From NCBI RefSeq assembly GCF_900589395.1, contig NZ_UUIS01000008.1:17017-81016 (forward strand): a stretch of 64,000 bases of DNA, read 5' to 3'. Below are positions 37,878-46,955 of the stretch, piece by piece. The notes under the pieces were generated by a model. That model saw only the letters and a list, made by a program, of their open reading frames with translations, ran no database searches and had not been told where the DNA came from. Both the position numbers and the translations under genes were made by a program. Position 1 is the first letter of the stretch; each line of letters begins with the position of its first letter. The stretch comes from Pseudomonas viridiflava. GTDB lineage: Bacteria; Pseudomonadota; Gammaproteobacteria; Pseudomonadales; Pseudomonadaceae.

Positions 37878-38657
37878 ATGCCCTTTGAACTCAGTGTCGA
37901 ACCCACGACCCTTGCCATTCTTGCTGTCGTCGCCTTCGTGGCCGGTTTTATCGATGCCATCGCCGGCGGTGGCGGCCTGCTCACCACGCCGGCCCTGATG
38001 ACCGCCGGCCTGCCGCCGCATCTGGTGCTGGGCACCAATAAACTGTGCGCCACCTTTGGCTCGGCCACCGCCAGCTTTACCTATTACCGGCGCAAACTGT
38101 TCGATCCCGGACAATGGAAACCGGCGCTGTTCGGGACCGCCGCGGGTGCCTTGATCGGCGCCATTGTCGCTCATTACCTGCCGGCCGAATGGATCAACCA
38201 AATGTTGCCGGTGGTGGTGTTCGCCTGCGGCCTCTACCTGCTGTTCGGCGGCACGCCGAAGGCGCCGCTGCTCAGCGATGCGCCAATCAAGCAAGGTCGC
38301 CAGTTACCACAAGGGTTGGGCCTGGGATTTTACGACGGTATAGCCGGCCCTGGCACAGGCGCTTTCTGGACCGTCAGCACCCTACTGCTCTATCCCGTCG
38401 ACCTGGTCAAGGCCAGCGGCGTGGCGCGCAGCATGAACTTTGTCAGCAATGCGGCGGCGCTGTCGGTGTTTGCGTTCTCCGGTCAGGTCGATGTGGTGAT
38501 CGGGGTCAGCATGGGCCTGGCGGTCATGCTCGGCGCCTATTTCGGCGCCGGCACCGCGATCAAGGGCGGGGCAAGGTTCATTCGCCCGGTGTTCATTACC
38601 ATGGTGCTGCTACTCACTGTCCGCCTGGCCTGGCAACACTGGTTCGGGGGCGCCTGA
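37878..38657 (+). CDS. TSUP family transporter (TauE/SafE, YfcA-like)
   Basis: 259-residue integral membrane protein, about eight helices in two repeats. Repeat motifs [19 protein letters not shown] and [15 protein letters not shown] are characteristic of the TSUP/DUF81 family, whose members move sulfur-containing or organic anions. Its 3' end overlaps the convergent nudC gene by 48 bases. Substrate unknown. Confidence 0.92.
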   Translation: MPFELSVEPTTLAILAVVAFVAGFIDAIAGGGGLLTTPALMTAGLPPHLVLGTNKLCATFGSATASFTYYRRKLFDPGQWKPALFGTAAGALIGAIVAHYLPAEWINQMLPVVVFACGLYLLFGGTPKAPLLSDAPIKQGRQLPQGLGLGFYDGIAGPGTGAFWTVSTLLLYPVDLVKASGVARSMNFVSNAAALSVFAFSGQVDVVIGVSMGLAVMLGAYFGAGTAIKGGARFIRPVFITMVLLLTVRLAWQHWFGGA

Positions 38658-39455
38658 GCGGCGCGCCAGGTACAACTCGATCAGATGCCGGGCAATCGAG
38701 CGGCTGGCCGGCAGCGGCGGCAGGTCGTGGATGCTGAACCAGCGGGCATCCTCGATCTCGTCGGCCTGGGGCACGATGTCACCACTTTCGTATTCGGCAT
38801 GAAACCCCAACATCATCGAGTGCGGGAACGGCCAGCACTGGCTGCCCACGTACTGGATATTGCGGATGCGCACCTGCACCTCTTCCATCACCTCGCGGCG
38901 CACACAATCCTCGGCCGACTCACCCGGCTCGGCAAACCCGGCCAGGGTGCTGTAGACCCCGGTCACGAAGCGCGGCGAACGGGCCAGCAGCACCTCGTCA
39001 CCGCGGGTGATCAGCACGATCATGCTCGGTGAAATACGCGGATAGAAACGCAGGTTGTCGTCGGCACAGTACATCGCCCGCTCGCCAGCCACCTGCACCG
39101 TCGGCTTGCCGCACGCCCCGCAGAAGCGGTGCTCACGGAACCAGGTGGCAATCTGTGCGGCATAACCGAGTATCTGGAACACGGCGTAGTCGCCTTCGAG
39201 CATGAACTGGCGCAGGCCCTGCCAGCTCAGGCCGGAGACATCCACCTGATGCTGCAGCACCCAGACATAGACCGGCTCGCCGTCAAAGTGACCGATGCCA
39301 TGCTCGCCCAGCAACGGCAGGTCAAGGCTGGCCAGCCACGGCCTGGAGAACAGCACGCCCTGCTCGCCCAGCAGAAAACCTTGTGGGCTGTACACCACGG
39401 CGCGCCCGTCCGGGGCTTGAGGGTCCAGCACGGCAGTGGTCCAACGGCGTGTCAT
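38610..39455 (-). CDS. nudC: NAD(+) diphosphatase NudC
   Basis: 281-residue Nudix hydrolase that cleaves NAD(H), and in other bacteria removes NAD caps from RNA. The Nudix box is [20 protein letters not shown], followed by the family signature [12 protein letters not shown]. The zinc-finger region keeps CGACGKP and one later cysteine (MYCADD), but the fourth cysteine of the canonical site is absent. AGGAG lies seven bases before the ATG. The 3' end overlaps the TSUP transporter gene. Confidence 0.93.
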   Translation of the reverse strand: MTRRWTTAVLDPQAPDGRAVVYSPQGFLLGEQGVLFSRPWLASLDLPLLGEHGIGHFDGEPVYVWVLQHQVDVSGLSWQGLRQFMLEGDYAVFQILGYAAQIATWFREHRFCGACGKPTVQVAGERAMYCADDNLRFYPRISPSMIVLITRGDEVLLARSPRFVTGVYSTLAGFAEPGESAEDCVRREVMEEVQVRIRNIQYVGSQCWPFPHSMMLGFHAEYESGDIVPQADEIEDARWFSIHDLPPLPASRSIARHLIELYLARRSGAPEPVLPGQADSE

Positions 39456-39480
39456 GCAGTAACTCCTGTGTGAACCGGGC

Positions 39481-40293
39481 TCAATCGTCGAACACCGGCT
39501 TTTGCTTGCTCATCGAAGCCATCATGGCCAGCTTGAGATCGGCTGATTGCAGCATGGACGCGTTCCAGATAGCAACGTGTTCCAGGCCATCATCGACGCG
39601 ATGGTCACGCATGTAGTCGATCATGCGCTTGGTGCCCTCGATGGCAATCGGCGATTTTTGCGCAATCTGCCGGGCCAGCGCCAACACCCCGTCCAGCATC
39701 TGCGCCTGATCGTCATACACCCGGTTGACCAGACCGATCTGCGCAGCTTCCGGGGCATGCAGACTGCGCCCGGTGTAGGCCAGCTCTCGCAGCAGGCCAT
39801 CACCGATGATACGTGGCAAGCGTTGCAGGGTGCCGACGTCGGCTGCCATGCCCATGTCGATTTCACGAATGGCGAACTGCGCATCAACGGCGGCATAGCG
39901 CATGTCGCAGGCGGCAATCAGATCGACCCCGGCACCCAGGCAATAGCCCTGCACGGCCGCCAGCACCGGCTTGCGACACTGGGCGACTGCCGTGAAGGAG
40001 GCCTGCATCTGCTCGATCTTGCGCCGTAACACCCGTGCATTGCGCCCGGCATCAGGCCCCAGCTCGCTGGCCACCGCGCCCAGCAGGGCCAGATCGATGC
40101 CCGAGGAGAAGTGCTTGCCGGCTCCGCTGATCACCACCGCGCGCACCTCGTCGTGCTCATCGATCCATTGGAAGATCGTCCTGATTTCATCCCAGAACGC
40201 CGCGTTCATGGCATTGAGCTTTTCGGGGCGATTGATCTGCACATGCGCCACCTGCTCATGCACCTGGACGATAAAGGCTTGATAATCGGACAC
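39481..40293 (-). CDS. Enoyl-CoA hydratase/isomerase family, delta(3,5)-delta(2,4)-dienoyl-CoA isomerase type
   Basis: 270-residue crotonase-fold protein. The oxyanion-hole segment reads [14 protein letters not shown], and the stretch [19 protein letters not shown] closely matches mammalian ECH1, including the acidic residues used for proton shuttling; the C-terminus ([13 protein letters not shown]) also follows ECH1. It should isomerise 3,5-dienoyl-CoA to 2,4-dienoyl-CoA during beta-oxidation of odd-position unsaturated fatty acids. Start is the GTG at 40293, eight bases after AAAGGA. Alternative: a general enoyl-CoA hydratase. Confidence 0.88.
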   Translation of the reverse strand: MSDYQAFIVQVHEQVAHVQINRPEKLNAMNAAFWDEIRTIFQWIDEHDEVRAVVISGAGKHFSSGIDLALLGAVASELGPDAGRNARVLRRKIEQMQASFTAVAQCRKPVLAAVQGYCLGAGVDLIAACDMRYAAVDAQFAIREIDMGMAADVGTLQRLPRIIGDGLLRELAYTGRSLHAPEAAQIGLVNRVYDDQAQMLDGVLALARQIAQKSPIAIEGTKRMIDYMRDHRVDDGLEHVAIWNASMLQSADLKLAMMASMSKQKPVFDD

Positions 40294-40361
40294 AGCAGGT
40301 TCCTTTGCTTGCGGGACTGAACGGCGGACTATAACAAGCCTGCCGTCAACGTCGTAAGGCG

Positions 40362-40749
40362 GTGCAAGCGCCATTTGCCGGACCGGCCTGGCGCCCACCC
40401 CACCTTTGGGCACAATCCCGCAAAGTCCGAAACGGCCGCTCCCTGACCCCGGACCCGATCAACCTCGCCGGCGGACTGAACACCTACCCGTACGTGCCCG
40501 ACCCGACGGCGTGGGTTGACCCGCTGGGACTTGCAAATGTCCCAGGCGGATGTCCGGGCGGGAAAAGCGGTCCAGCGGCGGGAAGAGCTTGAAAAACGCA
40601 CCGAAGCCAACGCCAAACGGTGTGTGCATGACGATAAGAAACGGTACAACCTGCCTACCCTCGGTAAACATGGCCCCCAGATTCCGGATGCGGTGATGAG
40701 GCAGCGGGCGATTAATGGGACAGACCCAATCACAGGAAAAAGACCTTGA
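40362..40749 (+). pseudogene. 3' remnant of an rhs gene with toxin-tip sequence, frame-disrupted
   Basis: From a GTG at 40362 the frame encodes the end of an Rhs core: LTPDPINLAGGLNTY and VPDPTAWVDPLGLA, the DPxGL motif that ends the core before the variable toxin tip. Seventeen residues later it stops. A second frame (+1) then continues RREELEKRTEANAKRC and NLPTLGKHGPQIPDAVMRQ, which looks like a tip domain and ends at 40749. The switch falls in GGGAAAAGC, so a single-base indel may have split one frame. No start, repeats or signal region are present, so this is a displaced fragment or an orphan tip. Confidence 0.7.
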
Positions 40750-40927
40750 AAACCCAGACTTCGATTTTGCGCCTCTATTTGACAACGACGATGAGCACGA
40801 TTACACAAGCTGCGTCTGGAACTCAGAAGAAGTCGACAGCCCTCGTGGCTTTTTTGAAGACATCTACAGAGTCGCCTGTGAGGTGTGGAAAGAAGCCATT
40901 GAAAAAGCAGAATCAGAAAATCAGTAA
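40715..40927 (+). CDS. Small acidic protein, possible immunity protein or continuation of the Rhs tip
   Basis: 70 residues, strongly acidic (DFDFAPLFDNDDEHDYTS and a Glu-rich end), no membrane segment. It overlaps the end of the Rhs-tip frame. No ribosome site precedes the ATG at 40715, and a one-base change in the A5 run at 40736-40740 would fuse it to the tip frame, so it may be the tail of the toxin domain rather than a separate gene. Acidic small proteins after rhs tips are often immunity proteins. Unresolved. Confidence 0.4.
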   Translation: MGQTQSQEKDLENPDFDFAPLFDNDDEHDYTSCVWNSEEVDSPRGFFEDIYRVACEVWKEAIEKAESENQ

Positions 40928-40983
40928 CCCCTGTAAATGACCAGGCGCAAGATAACCCACAGCACACCGTCAAAGAGGAAAAA

Positions 40984-41370
40984 ATGCTGGAGACCCTCAT
41001 ACCCAAGGCCGTCTGGTGGGGGCTGGATGGCCAGGGCTACACCGAGATCGGTCAGGAAATTTCTGATCCGGACAGTGGCAGCCGGACGTGGATCATGATT
41101 TACGCCCTCTACAAACCTGTCTTTTTCGAACGACCGGCGCATCTCTATCATGAATTCATAACCCGCCTGCTCGGGCACAGGTATGGCGTATTCATCATTG
41201 AAATCCCCTGCGCCAGGCTCGGCGAATACGACAACCTGTATGCCGAGGATATCCGGGTGCTTTTCGCCAGGGGGGCAGACAGCGAAGAGGATCTGCGCGC
41301 GATCATCGAGGACTGCAAGGTCGACCCCGGTCTCTTCACCTACCCGTGGCGTTGTCACTATCCGCTATGA
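40984..41370 (+). CDS. Hypothetical protein downstream of the rhs remnant
   Basis: 128 residues, soluble, with aromatic-rich segments (AVWWGLDGQGY, WIMIYALYKPVFFERP) and an acidic C-terminal third (GADSEEDLRAIIED). AGGAAAAA precedes the ATG. The position after a decayed Rhs tip and the size suggest an orphan immunity protein, which is guilt by location only. I do not recognise the fold. Confidence 0.55.
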   Translation: MLETLIPKAVWWGLDGQGYTEIGQEISDPDSGSRTWIMIYALYKPVFFERPAHLYHEFITRLLGHRYGVFIIEIPCARLGEYDNLYAEDIRVLFARGADSEEDLRAIIEDCKVDPGLFTYPWRCHYPL

Positions 41371-41409
41371 GAAACAGGCTAACCCCTTGGGAATGACGAC
41401 ACCCTGACC

Positions 41410-42195
41410 TCACAGATAATCACCGAACCAGAACTCGACCGCCTCTTCATTGACGCCATCCCTGCCCGTCCAGAAGTCCACCGGATAACTCCAGTCCGAG
41501 GAGTGACTTTTCCTCGGCGCAAGGCCGATGTAGGTGTAGTGATGGACGAACCCTTTGTGCTCAGGGGTTTCCAGCACCCCCAGATGCCCCAGTAAATCGA
41601 GCAAGGCGCGGGACTGTTCTTTATCCATGCCGATGCCCGGAATCGCCCTGAGCTTTTTCTCCAGGGTCACCGGCCTGTCCTGAAGATCGGCGGCCCGCAA
41701 CACCGACAAGACGTGCTTCAACATGGAAACTGACTGCACGGCGGGCACAGCGGTCTTGTTGTGCTCCCTCAGGAACACATACAACTGTTCAGGCGCTGCG
41801 CTGTAGGTGGCTCCGACCGAGTAGCGCGCCAGGTTACACAGCGTAAAGTCTCGGACCTTGTTCCTGAACACCCCGCATACATCACATTGGATGCCATGGG
41901 TCGATGCAAAACCATGCGCCGGGAAGTTGAGCATGATCACATACGCCGACAGCGCGGCTCTTTTTTCCGGCAGGCCATTTTCCAGACCTATCAGAAAAGA
42001 CGCCACGACCGATGCCTGGTCCGTGATGCTTTTTTCATGCAACAGCTTTTCGATCAGCTCGTCATGCGCCATGTCCTGGGCAGGCACGATCATGCCTTTG
42101 GCGTGCAGCAGGCCGATCAGTTCAGGGTCCGTCATGCCCGCCAGCGAGCCGCTTTGGTAGTAATGCCTGATGGCTTTTTTCAACATCCTGTCCAT
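41410..42195 (-). CDS. Hypothetical protein (second gene of an unrecognised pair)
   Basis: 261 residues. Begins MDRMLKKAIRHYYQSGSLAG; a possible CxxC in QCDVCGVF near the middle; no membrane segments; C-terminus rich in Trp/Tyr/Phe (DWSYPVDFWTGRDG). GAGGG precedes the ATG. It follows the 188-residue gene by 12 bases on the same strand, so they form a pair. The location between an rhs remnant and kaiC, and the absence of familiar motifs, mark it as accessory. Function unknown. Confidence 0.65.
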   Translation of the reverse strand: MDRMLKKAIRHYYQSGSLAGMTDPELIGLLHAKGMIVPAQDMAHDELIEKLLHEKSITDQASVVASFLIGLENGLPEKRAALSAYVIMLNFPAHGFASTHGIQCDVCGVFRNKVRDFTLCNLARYSVGATYSAAPEQLYVFLREHNKTAVPAVQSVSMLKHVLSVLRAADLQDRPVTLEKKLRAIPGIGMDKEQSRALLDLLGHLGVLETPEHKGFVHHYTYIGLAPRKSHSSDWSYPVDFWTGRDGVNEEAVEFWFGDYL

Positions 42196-42207
42196 GGTGC
42201 CCTCATG

Positions 42208-42774
42208 CTAAACGACGATCAGTGTGTCACCGGCATGCCCCACCGGCCAATGCCCCAGGACATACAGCGCTACCACGCGCTCCCAATGGTGACCCAGGCC
42301 CAGACAGCGCTCTGACACGTATTGCCTGAAGGCAAAGCCGATTGCGTTTTTCGCGGCCAGGCTGAAGTCATGCCGATCGACAACGAACCTGCTGCTGTCA
42401 CAGTCTTTCATGGCCTTCATGACAGCCCTGTTGACCTGCAGGCGCAGGTCGACCAGGGATTTGTCCGGTTTGTCCAATGTGTAGAAAGGGTCGCTCTGGG
42501 TCGGTGCTGTCGGCAGCCATTCAACGTTCTGGTAAAAGCCTTGGAAGGCGGGCTCGTTGGGCGTAATAAACACCTCGCGAAGTGAAGGGATATAAATCAC
42601 ACCGTCTGCGTGTGCCGAGGGCGTTCCCATGGTCGAGAAAAAGTGACTCCTATCGATTTCTGCCAGCATTGCATCGATATACATAGCGGCTTTTTCACCC
42701 TCGCTGATACGCCACGTTCGCTTATACGCCAAAAGCGCCGGGCATGACGAGCACCCCCCTTCAAAACGCGCCAC
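42208..42774 (-). CDS. Hypothetical protein (first gene of an unrecognised pair)
   Basis: 188 residues from a GTG at 42774. The first 30 residues carry CSSCP and WRISEGEK; an internal ATG at 42684 (MYIDAMLAEIDRS) with GAGGG twelve bases upstream is an alternative start giving 158 residues. The middle has HADGVIYIPSLREVFITPN, and the end is GHHWERVVALYVLGHWPVG. No motif recognised. Co-directional with the 261-residue gene 12 bases away. Start uncertain. Confidence 0.55.
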   Translation of the reverse strand: MARFEGGCSSCPALLAYKRTWRISEGEKAAMYIDAMLAEIDRSHFFSTMGTPSAHADGVIYIPSLREVFITPNEPAFQGFYQNVEWLPTAPTQSDPFYTLDKPDKSLVDLRLQVNRAVMKAMKDCDSSRFVVDRHDFSLAAKNAIGFAFRQYVSERCLGLGHHWERVVALYVLGHWPVGHAGDTLIVV

Positions 42775-42957
42775 CCGGATGTCAGCTGCTGAAGGCCCTG
42801 TGCCGATACACGGTCTAGACTCAAAAGCGTTCGAACATCGCCCCCACGACGCAAAAACTCTGAACCCTGCCTCCGCTTTCGAGGTCCAGTATCAAGACAC
42901 TACGGCAATTGGCCAGCCGCCAGAGCCGGTGTCCTGTTTCCCACATGAGGGTTTTCA

Positions 42958-44442
42958 TTGACTACATCCAAGGCAGCAACCGGTATCGAAGGGCTGGATG
43001 ACATCCTGAGCGGCGGGCTTTCCCGCGGTCATGTGTTTCTGGTCGAAGGTGAGCCTGGTACAGGCAAGACCACCGTGGCGCTGAAGTTCTTGATGACTGG
43101 CGCGCAAGCGGGCGAGTCGTGCCTGTACATCACGTTGTCGGAGACAGAACGTGAGTTGCGTGACAGTGCCCGCTCCCATGGCTGGGAGCTCGATGAGCAC
43201 ATCCACGTTTACGAACTGACGCCACCGGAGAGCCTGCTCAGTGCCGAGCAACAACAGAGCCTGCTGTACTCTTCGGACCTTGAACTGGGCGAGACGATTG
43301 CCAAGTTGTTCGAGGCGGTCGAACGTACCCAACCGACACGGGTGGTGATCGACAGCCTTTCGGAGATTCGCCTGCTGGCACAGAGCTCCTTGCGTTACCG
43401 TCGCCAGGTCTTGGCGATGAAGCATTATTTCGCCCGCTTCGACACCACGGTGCTGTTGCTGGACGACCTGACCACCGACACGCTGGACAAGACCGTCCAC
43501 AGCGTGGCGCACGGGGTCATCCGCCTGCAGGAAATGACGCCGGCCTACGGTGGCGAGCGGCGACGCCTGAAAATCATCAAATACCGTGGCCAGAAGTACC
43601 GTGGCGGCTTTCACGATTTCACCATTCAGGAAGGCGGCGTGCAGGTCTTCCCGCGCCTGGTGGCGGCCGAGCATCGCAATCAGTACGAGCGGCGCCAGTA
43701 CAGCAGCGGCATTGCCGAACTGGACGGGCTGCTCGGCGGGGGCGTCGACAGCGGCTCAAGCACCTTGGTGCTGGGCCCGGCCGGTACCGGCAAGTCACTT
43801 ATTTCGCTGGTGTTTGCCGTCCAGGCCATGGCCCGTGGCGAGCGGGTCGGGCTGTTTGTCTTTGATGAAGAGCTGGGCCTGTTGTATGCCCGCATGCTAG
43901 CGATGGGTATTGATCTGCAGGCGTTTCAAGACAGCGGCCAGTTGTGGGTCGAGCAGGTGGACGCCGCCGAACTGTCGCCGGGAGAGTTTTCCCATCGGGT
44001 CCGCTATTGCGTGGACAAGCAGCAGATCAAGACCGTGATCATCGACAGCCTCAACGGCTACCAGGCTGCCATGCCTGAAGAAAATGCCCTGGTGCTGCAT
44101 ATGCACGAGCTGCTGCTGTACCTCAACCGCCAGGGCGCCTCGACGTTCATGACCGTGGCCCAACATGGGCTGGTGGGCGATATGCGCGCACCGGTCGATA
44201 TCACCTACCTGGCTGACACTGTCATCCTGTTGCGCTATTTCGAGGCGCTGGGCAAGGTGCGCCGGGCCGTTTCGGTGATCAAGAAGCGCACCGGCGCCCA
44301 CGAAACCACGATCCGCGAATACCGTATCAGCGATAAAGGCCTGCGCATCGGCGCTCCTCTGCATGACTTCCAGGGGGTATTGCGCGGCGTGCCCAGCTAC
44401 CGAGGCGACGGACAACCTCTGTTGCAGGATGATGAAACGTGA
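42958..44442 (+). CDS. KaiC-like double RecA-domain ATPase
   Basis: 494 residues with two KaiC/RecA domains: Walker A GEPGTGKTT (31-39) and GPAGTGKS (273-280), with Walker B strands VVIDSL (129-134) and VIIDSL (360-365). The catalytic pair after the third strand is S-E in the first domain and D-E-E in the second. By hand alignment, the S431/T432 phosphosites of cyanobacterial KaiC correspond to T416 and Y417. There is no kaiA or kaiB here. The TTG start follows TGAGGG. The stop overlaps the GTG of the next gene, a hybrid kinase, suggesting a KaiC-kinase signalling unit rather than a clock. Confidence 0.92.
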   Translation: MTTSKAATGIEGLDDILSGGLSRGHVFLVEGEPGTGKTTVALKFLMTGAQAGESCLYITLSETERELRDSARSHGWELDEHIHVYELTPPESLLSAEQQQSLLYSSDLELGETIAKLFEAVERTQPTRVVIDSLSEIRLLAQSSLRYRRQVLAMKHYFARFDTTVLLLDDLTTDTLDKTVHSVAHGVIRLQEMTPAYGGERRRLKIIKYRGQKYRGGFHDFTIQEGGVQVFPRLVAAEHRNQYERRQYSSGIAELDGLLGGGVDSGSSTLVLGPAGTGKSLISLVFAVQAMARGERVGLFVFDEELGLLYARMLAMGIDLQAFQDSGQLWVEQVDAAELSPGEFSHRVRYCVDKQQIKTVIIDSLNGYQAAMPEENALVLHMHELLLYLNRQGASTFMTVAQHGLVGDMRAPVDITYLADTVILLRYFEALGKVRRAVSVIKKRTGAHETTIREYRISDKGLRIGAPLHDFQGVLRGVPSYRGDGQPLLQDDET

Positions 44443-46463
44443 TCCCGGCCTTTTCCGAACGGGCAATCATCCTGGCCCCTCAAGGCCGCGACAGCCAGAT
44501 TGCCAGCGCGATTCTCAACGAAGCCGGCTTGCGCACCAAGGTCGCCCGGGACACGGCTGAACTGGTCAGGGAACTGAGCATTGGCGCCGGGCTGGCAATC
44601 ATTGCCGATGAAGCGCTGCGCGGCATCGACTTCCAGCCACTGCTGGACCTGCTCGCGCGGCAACCTGCCTGGTCCGACCTGCCGGTAGTCCTGCTGACCC
44701 GACACGGCGGGCCTGATCAGAACCCGTCAACCCGGCTGGGCACCTTGCTGGGCAACGTCACGTTCCTTGAGCGGCCCTTTCACCCCATGACCCTGGTCAC
44801 GCTGGTGAACACGGCCGTGCGGGGCCGGCGTCGTCAATACGAGGCCCGCGCACGCATGGAGGACCTGCTGGAGAGCGAAAGGCGCCTGCAGAACGCTCTG
44901 ACCGCCGGGCGCCTGGGGTCGTGGCAACTGGAAGCCGAGTTTCTGACCCTCACCTGCTCGGCCATCAGCAAGGCCCACTACGGGCTCGATGAAAATGCCA
45001 CGTTCGACTACGAAGACTGGCTGGCCTCAGTCTATGCCGCTGACCAGCCACGCATGCAGTCGGCCTTGCAGCGCAGCCTGGACAACGGCGTCGACTTCAT
45101 CATCGAGTACCGCAACCTGTGGCCCGACGGTTCCTTGAACTGGGTGGACGTACGGGCCCGGGCGATCTACGGCAAAAACGGCCAGGTCATCGCCCTGGTG
45201 GGTGTCACCTCCGACATCAGCGAGCGCAAGCAGGCCGAAGCCGAACTGCGACGGCTCAACGAGACCCTGGAACAACAGGTCGAAGAGCGCACCTCGCAGC
45301 TGCAACACAACGAGGAAGTGCTGCGCCAATCGCAGAAAATGGAAGCTGTCGGCCAGCTCACCGGCGGCATTGCCCACGACTTCAATAACATGCTGACCGG
45401 TATCATCGGCAGCCTGGAGCTGATGCGCCGGCGTATTGCCCGCGGCCGGGTCGACGACCTGGACAACCTGATCGACCTGGGCGTGACCTCGGCCAACCGC
45501 GCCGCCGCCCTCACCCATCGACTGCTGGCCTTTTCACGGCGCCAGTCACTGGACTCGCGGCCTGTGGAAATGAACCACCTGGTCAAGGCCATGGACGAAC
45601 TGATCCTGCGCAGCCTGAGCGAAAGCATCCATCTGGACATGCGCCTGGACGCCGACCTGTGGACCGCAGAAGCGGACCCCAATCAACTGGAGAGCGCCCT
45701 GCTCAACCTGGTGCTCAACGCCCGCGATGCCATGCCCGGCGGCGGACTGCTGCGGGTCGAGACGCGCAACGAGCGACTGGAGCGCCGTTTTACCGATGCC
45801 CATGACAACCTGCTGCCCGGCGACTATGTGCTGCTCAGCGTCAGTGATACCGGGTGTGGCATGCCCGAAAGCGTGGTCAGTCGCGCATTCGATCCTTTCT
45901 TCACCACCAAGCCGATCGGTCAGGGCACAGGCCTTGGCCTGTCGATGATCTATGGCTTCAGCAAGCAGTCGCGCGGCCACGTACTGATCGACAGCGAAGT
46001 GGGACGCGGCACCACGGTCAAACTCTACCTGCCACGCCACTTGGGCACGCAGGAAGAAGAGCAGATGACGTTCCAGAGCAACGCCACGTTCGCCAAGGCC
46101 GGCGAAACCGTGCTGATTGTCGAAGACGACCCGGCTGTGCGCACCCTGGTCAGTGAAGTGCTCAGCGAGCTGGGCTACGCCTTTATCGAAGCCGCCGACG
46201 GCCAGAGCGCCGTGCCGCTGCTGCAGTCGGCCACGCGCATTGACCTATTGATCAGCGATGTAGGGTTGCCTGGCATGAACGGCCGGCAACTGGCGGAAAT
46301 CGCCCGGCAACTGCGTCCGGGCCTGAAAGTGCTGTTCATCACCGGCTACGCCGAACACGCGGCCGTGCGTGCCGACTTTCTGGGCAGCGATATGCAGATG
46401 ATCACCAAGCCCTTTGCGTTCGACCACCTGACGTCCAAGGTGCGCGAGATGATCGAGGCCTGA
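44439..46463 (+). CDS. Hybrid sensor histidine kinase: pseudo-receiver, PAS, kinase, receiver
   Basis: 674 residues, cytoplasmic. Domain order: degenerate receiver (8-125; conserved lysine replaced by Arg in LERPF), PAS (about 155-262) ending in [12 protein letters not shown], coiled coil, HisKA with phospho-His H313 in GGIAHDFNN, HATPase ([37 protein letters not shown]) and a C-terminal receiver ([20 protein letters not shown]). GTG start at 44439 overlaps the kaiC stop by four bases. The HDFNN-type H-box with a C-terminal receiver is common in stress and light-signal kinases. A convergent lone receiver lies six bases beyond its end. Confidence 0.94.
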   Translation: MIPAFSERAIILAPQGRDSQIASAILNEAGLRTKVARDTAELVRELSIGAGLAIIADEALRGIDFQPLLDLLARQPAWSDLPVVLLTRHGGPDQNPSTRLGTLLGNVTFLERPFHPMTLVTLVNTAVRGRRRQYEARARMEDLLESERRLQNALTAGRLGSWQLEAEFLTLTCSAISKAHYGLDENATFDYEDWLASVYAADQPRMQSALQRSLDNGVDFIIEYRNLWPDGSLNWVDVRARAIYGKNGQVIALVGVTSDISERKQAEAELRRLNETLEQQVEERTSQLQHNEEVLRQSQKMEAVGQLTGGIAHDFNNMLTGIIGSLELMRRRIARGRVDDLDNLIDLGVTSANRAAALTHRLLAFSRRQSLDSRPVEMNHLVKAMDELILRSLSESIHLDMRLDADLWTAEADPNQLESALLNLVLNARDAMPGGGLLRVETRNERLERRFTDAHDNLLPGDYVLLSVSDTGCGMPESVVSRAFDPFFTTKPIGQGTGLGLSMIYGFSKQSRGHVLIDSEVGRGTTVKLYLPRHLGTQEEEQMTFQSNATFAKAGETVLIVEDDPAVRTLVSEVLSELGYAFIEAADGQSAVPLLQSATRIDLLISDVGLPGMNGRQLAEIARQLRPGLKVLFITGYAEHAAVRADFLGSDMQMITKPFAFDHLTSKVREMIEA

Positions 46464-46468
46464 CCGCG

Positions 46469-46846
46469 TCAGGCCAGCAAGGACTCGATCTGTGAGTGCA
46501 GCGTTTCCATGGTGAACGGCTTGGCCAGAATGGGGGCACGGGTGGTGATGGGACTGCCGGAATCGATGATCTCGGCCGGGTAACCGCTGATGAAGATCAC
46601 TTTCAGGTCCGGCCGCAACTTGACGGCAGGTTCGGCAATCATCACCCCGGAAATGCCCCCCGGCAGACGATAGTCGGTAATCATCAGGTCAAGGTGCGGT
46701 CGGGTGGCCAGTATTTCAAAGGCCTGCTCACCGTTTTCGGCCTGCAACACACGATAGCCCACGCCCGACAGATAGTCGGCGAGCAGCATCATGATCAGGG
46801 GTTCGTCTTCGACGATCAGTACAACGTCTTGGGCATCAGCGCTCAT
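46469..46846 (-). CDS. Single-domain response regulator
   Basis: 125-residue CheY-like receiver with no output domain: acidic pair in LIVEDEP, phospho-Asp in LMITDYRLPGG, Thr/Ser at FISGYP and the lysine in LAKPF. It is convergent with the KaiC-linked kinase and has the same ITDYRLPG style as its C-terminal receiver, so it may accept phosphate from that kinase or the nearby ones. It starts at the ATG at 46846 and is separated by about 110 bases from the receiver-kinase gene. Confidence 0.93.
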   Translation of the reverse strand: MSADAQDVVLIVEDEPLIMMLLADYLSGVGYRVLQAENGEQAFEILATRPHLDLMITDYRLPGGISGVMIAEPAVKLRPDLKVIFISGYPAEIIDSGSPITTRAPILAKPFTMETLHSQIESLLA

Positions 46847-46955
46847 GGAACGGCCTTCAATCTTCAAATAGCTGCCAATACGACCACGGCATGCACTGGA
46901 GGTTGCGCAAAATGTAGGACAATTCGCGCGTCGTTGTAATTTAGTGTTGCCCGGC

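Noticed and set aside
42958..44442. A circadian clock locus
   Set aside because: No kaiA or kaiB nearby and altered phosphosites; only a KaiC-like ATPase can be claimed.
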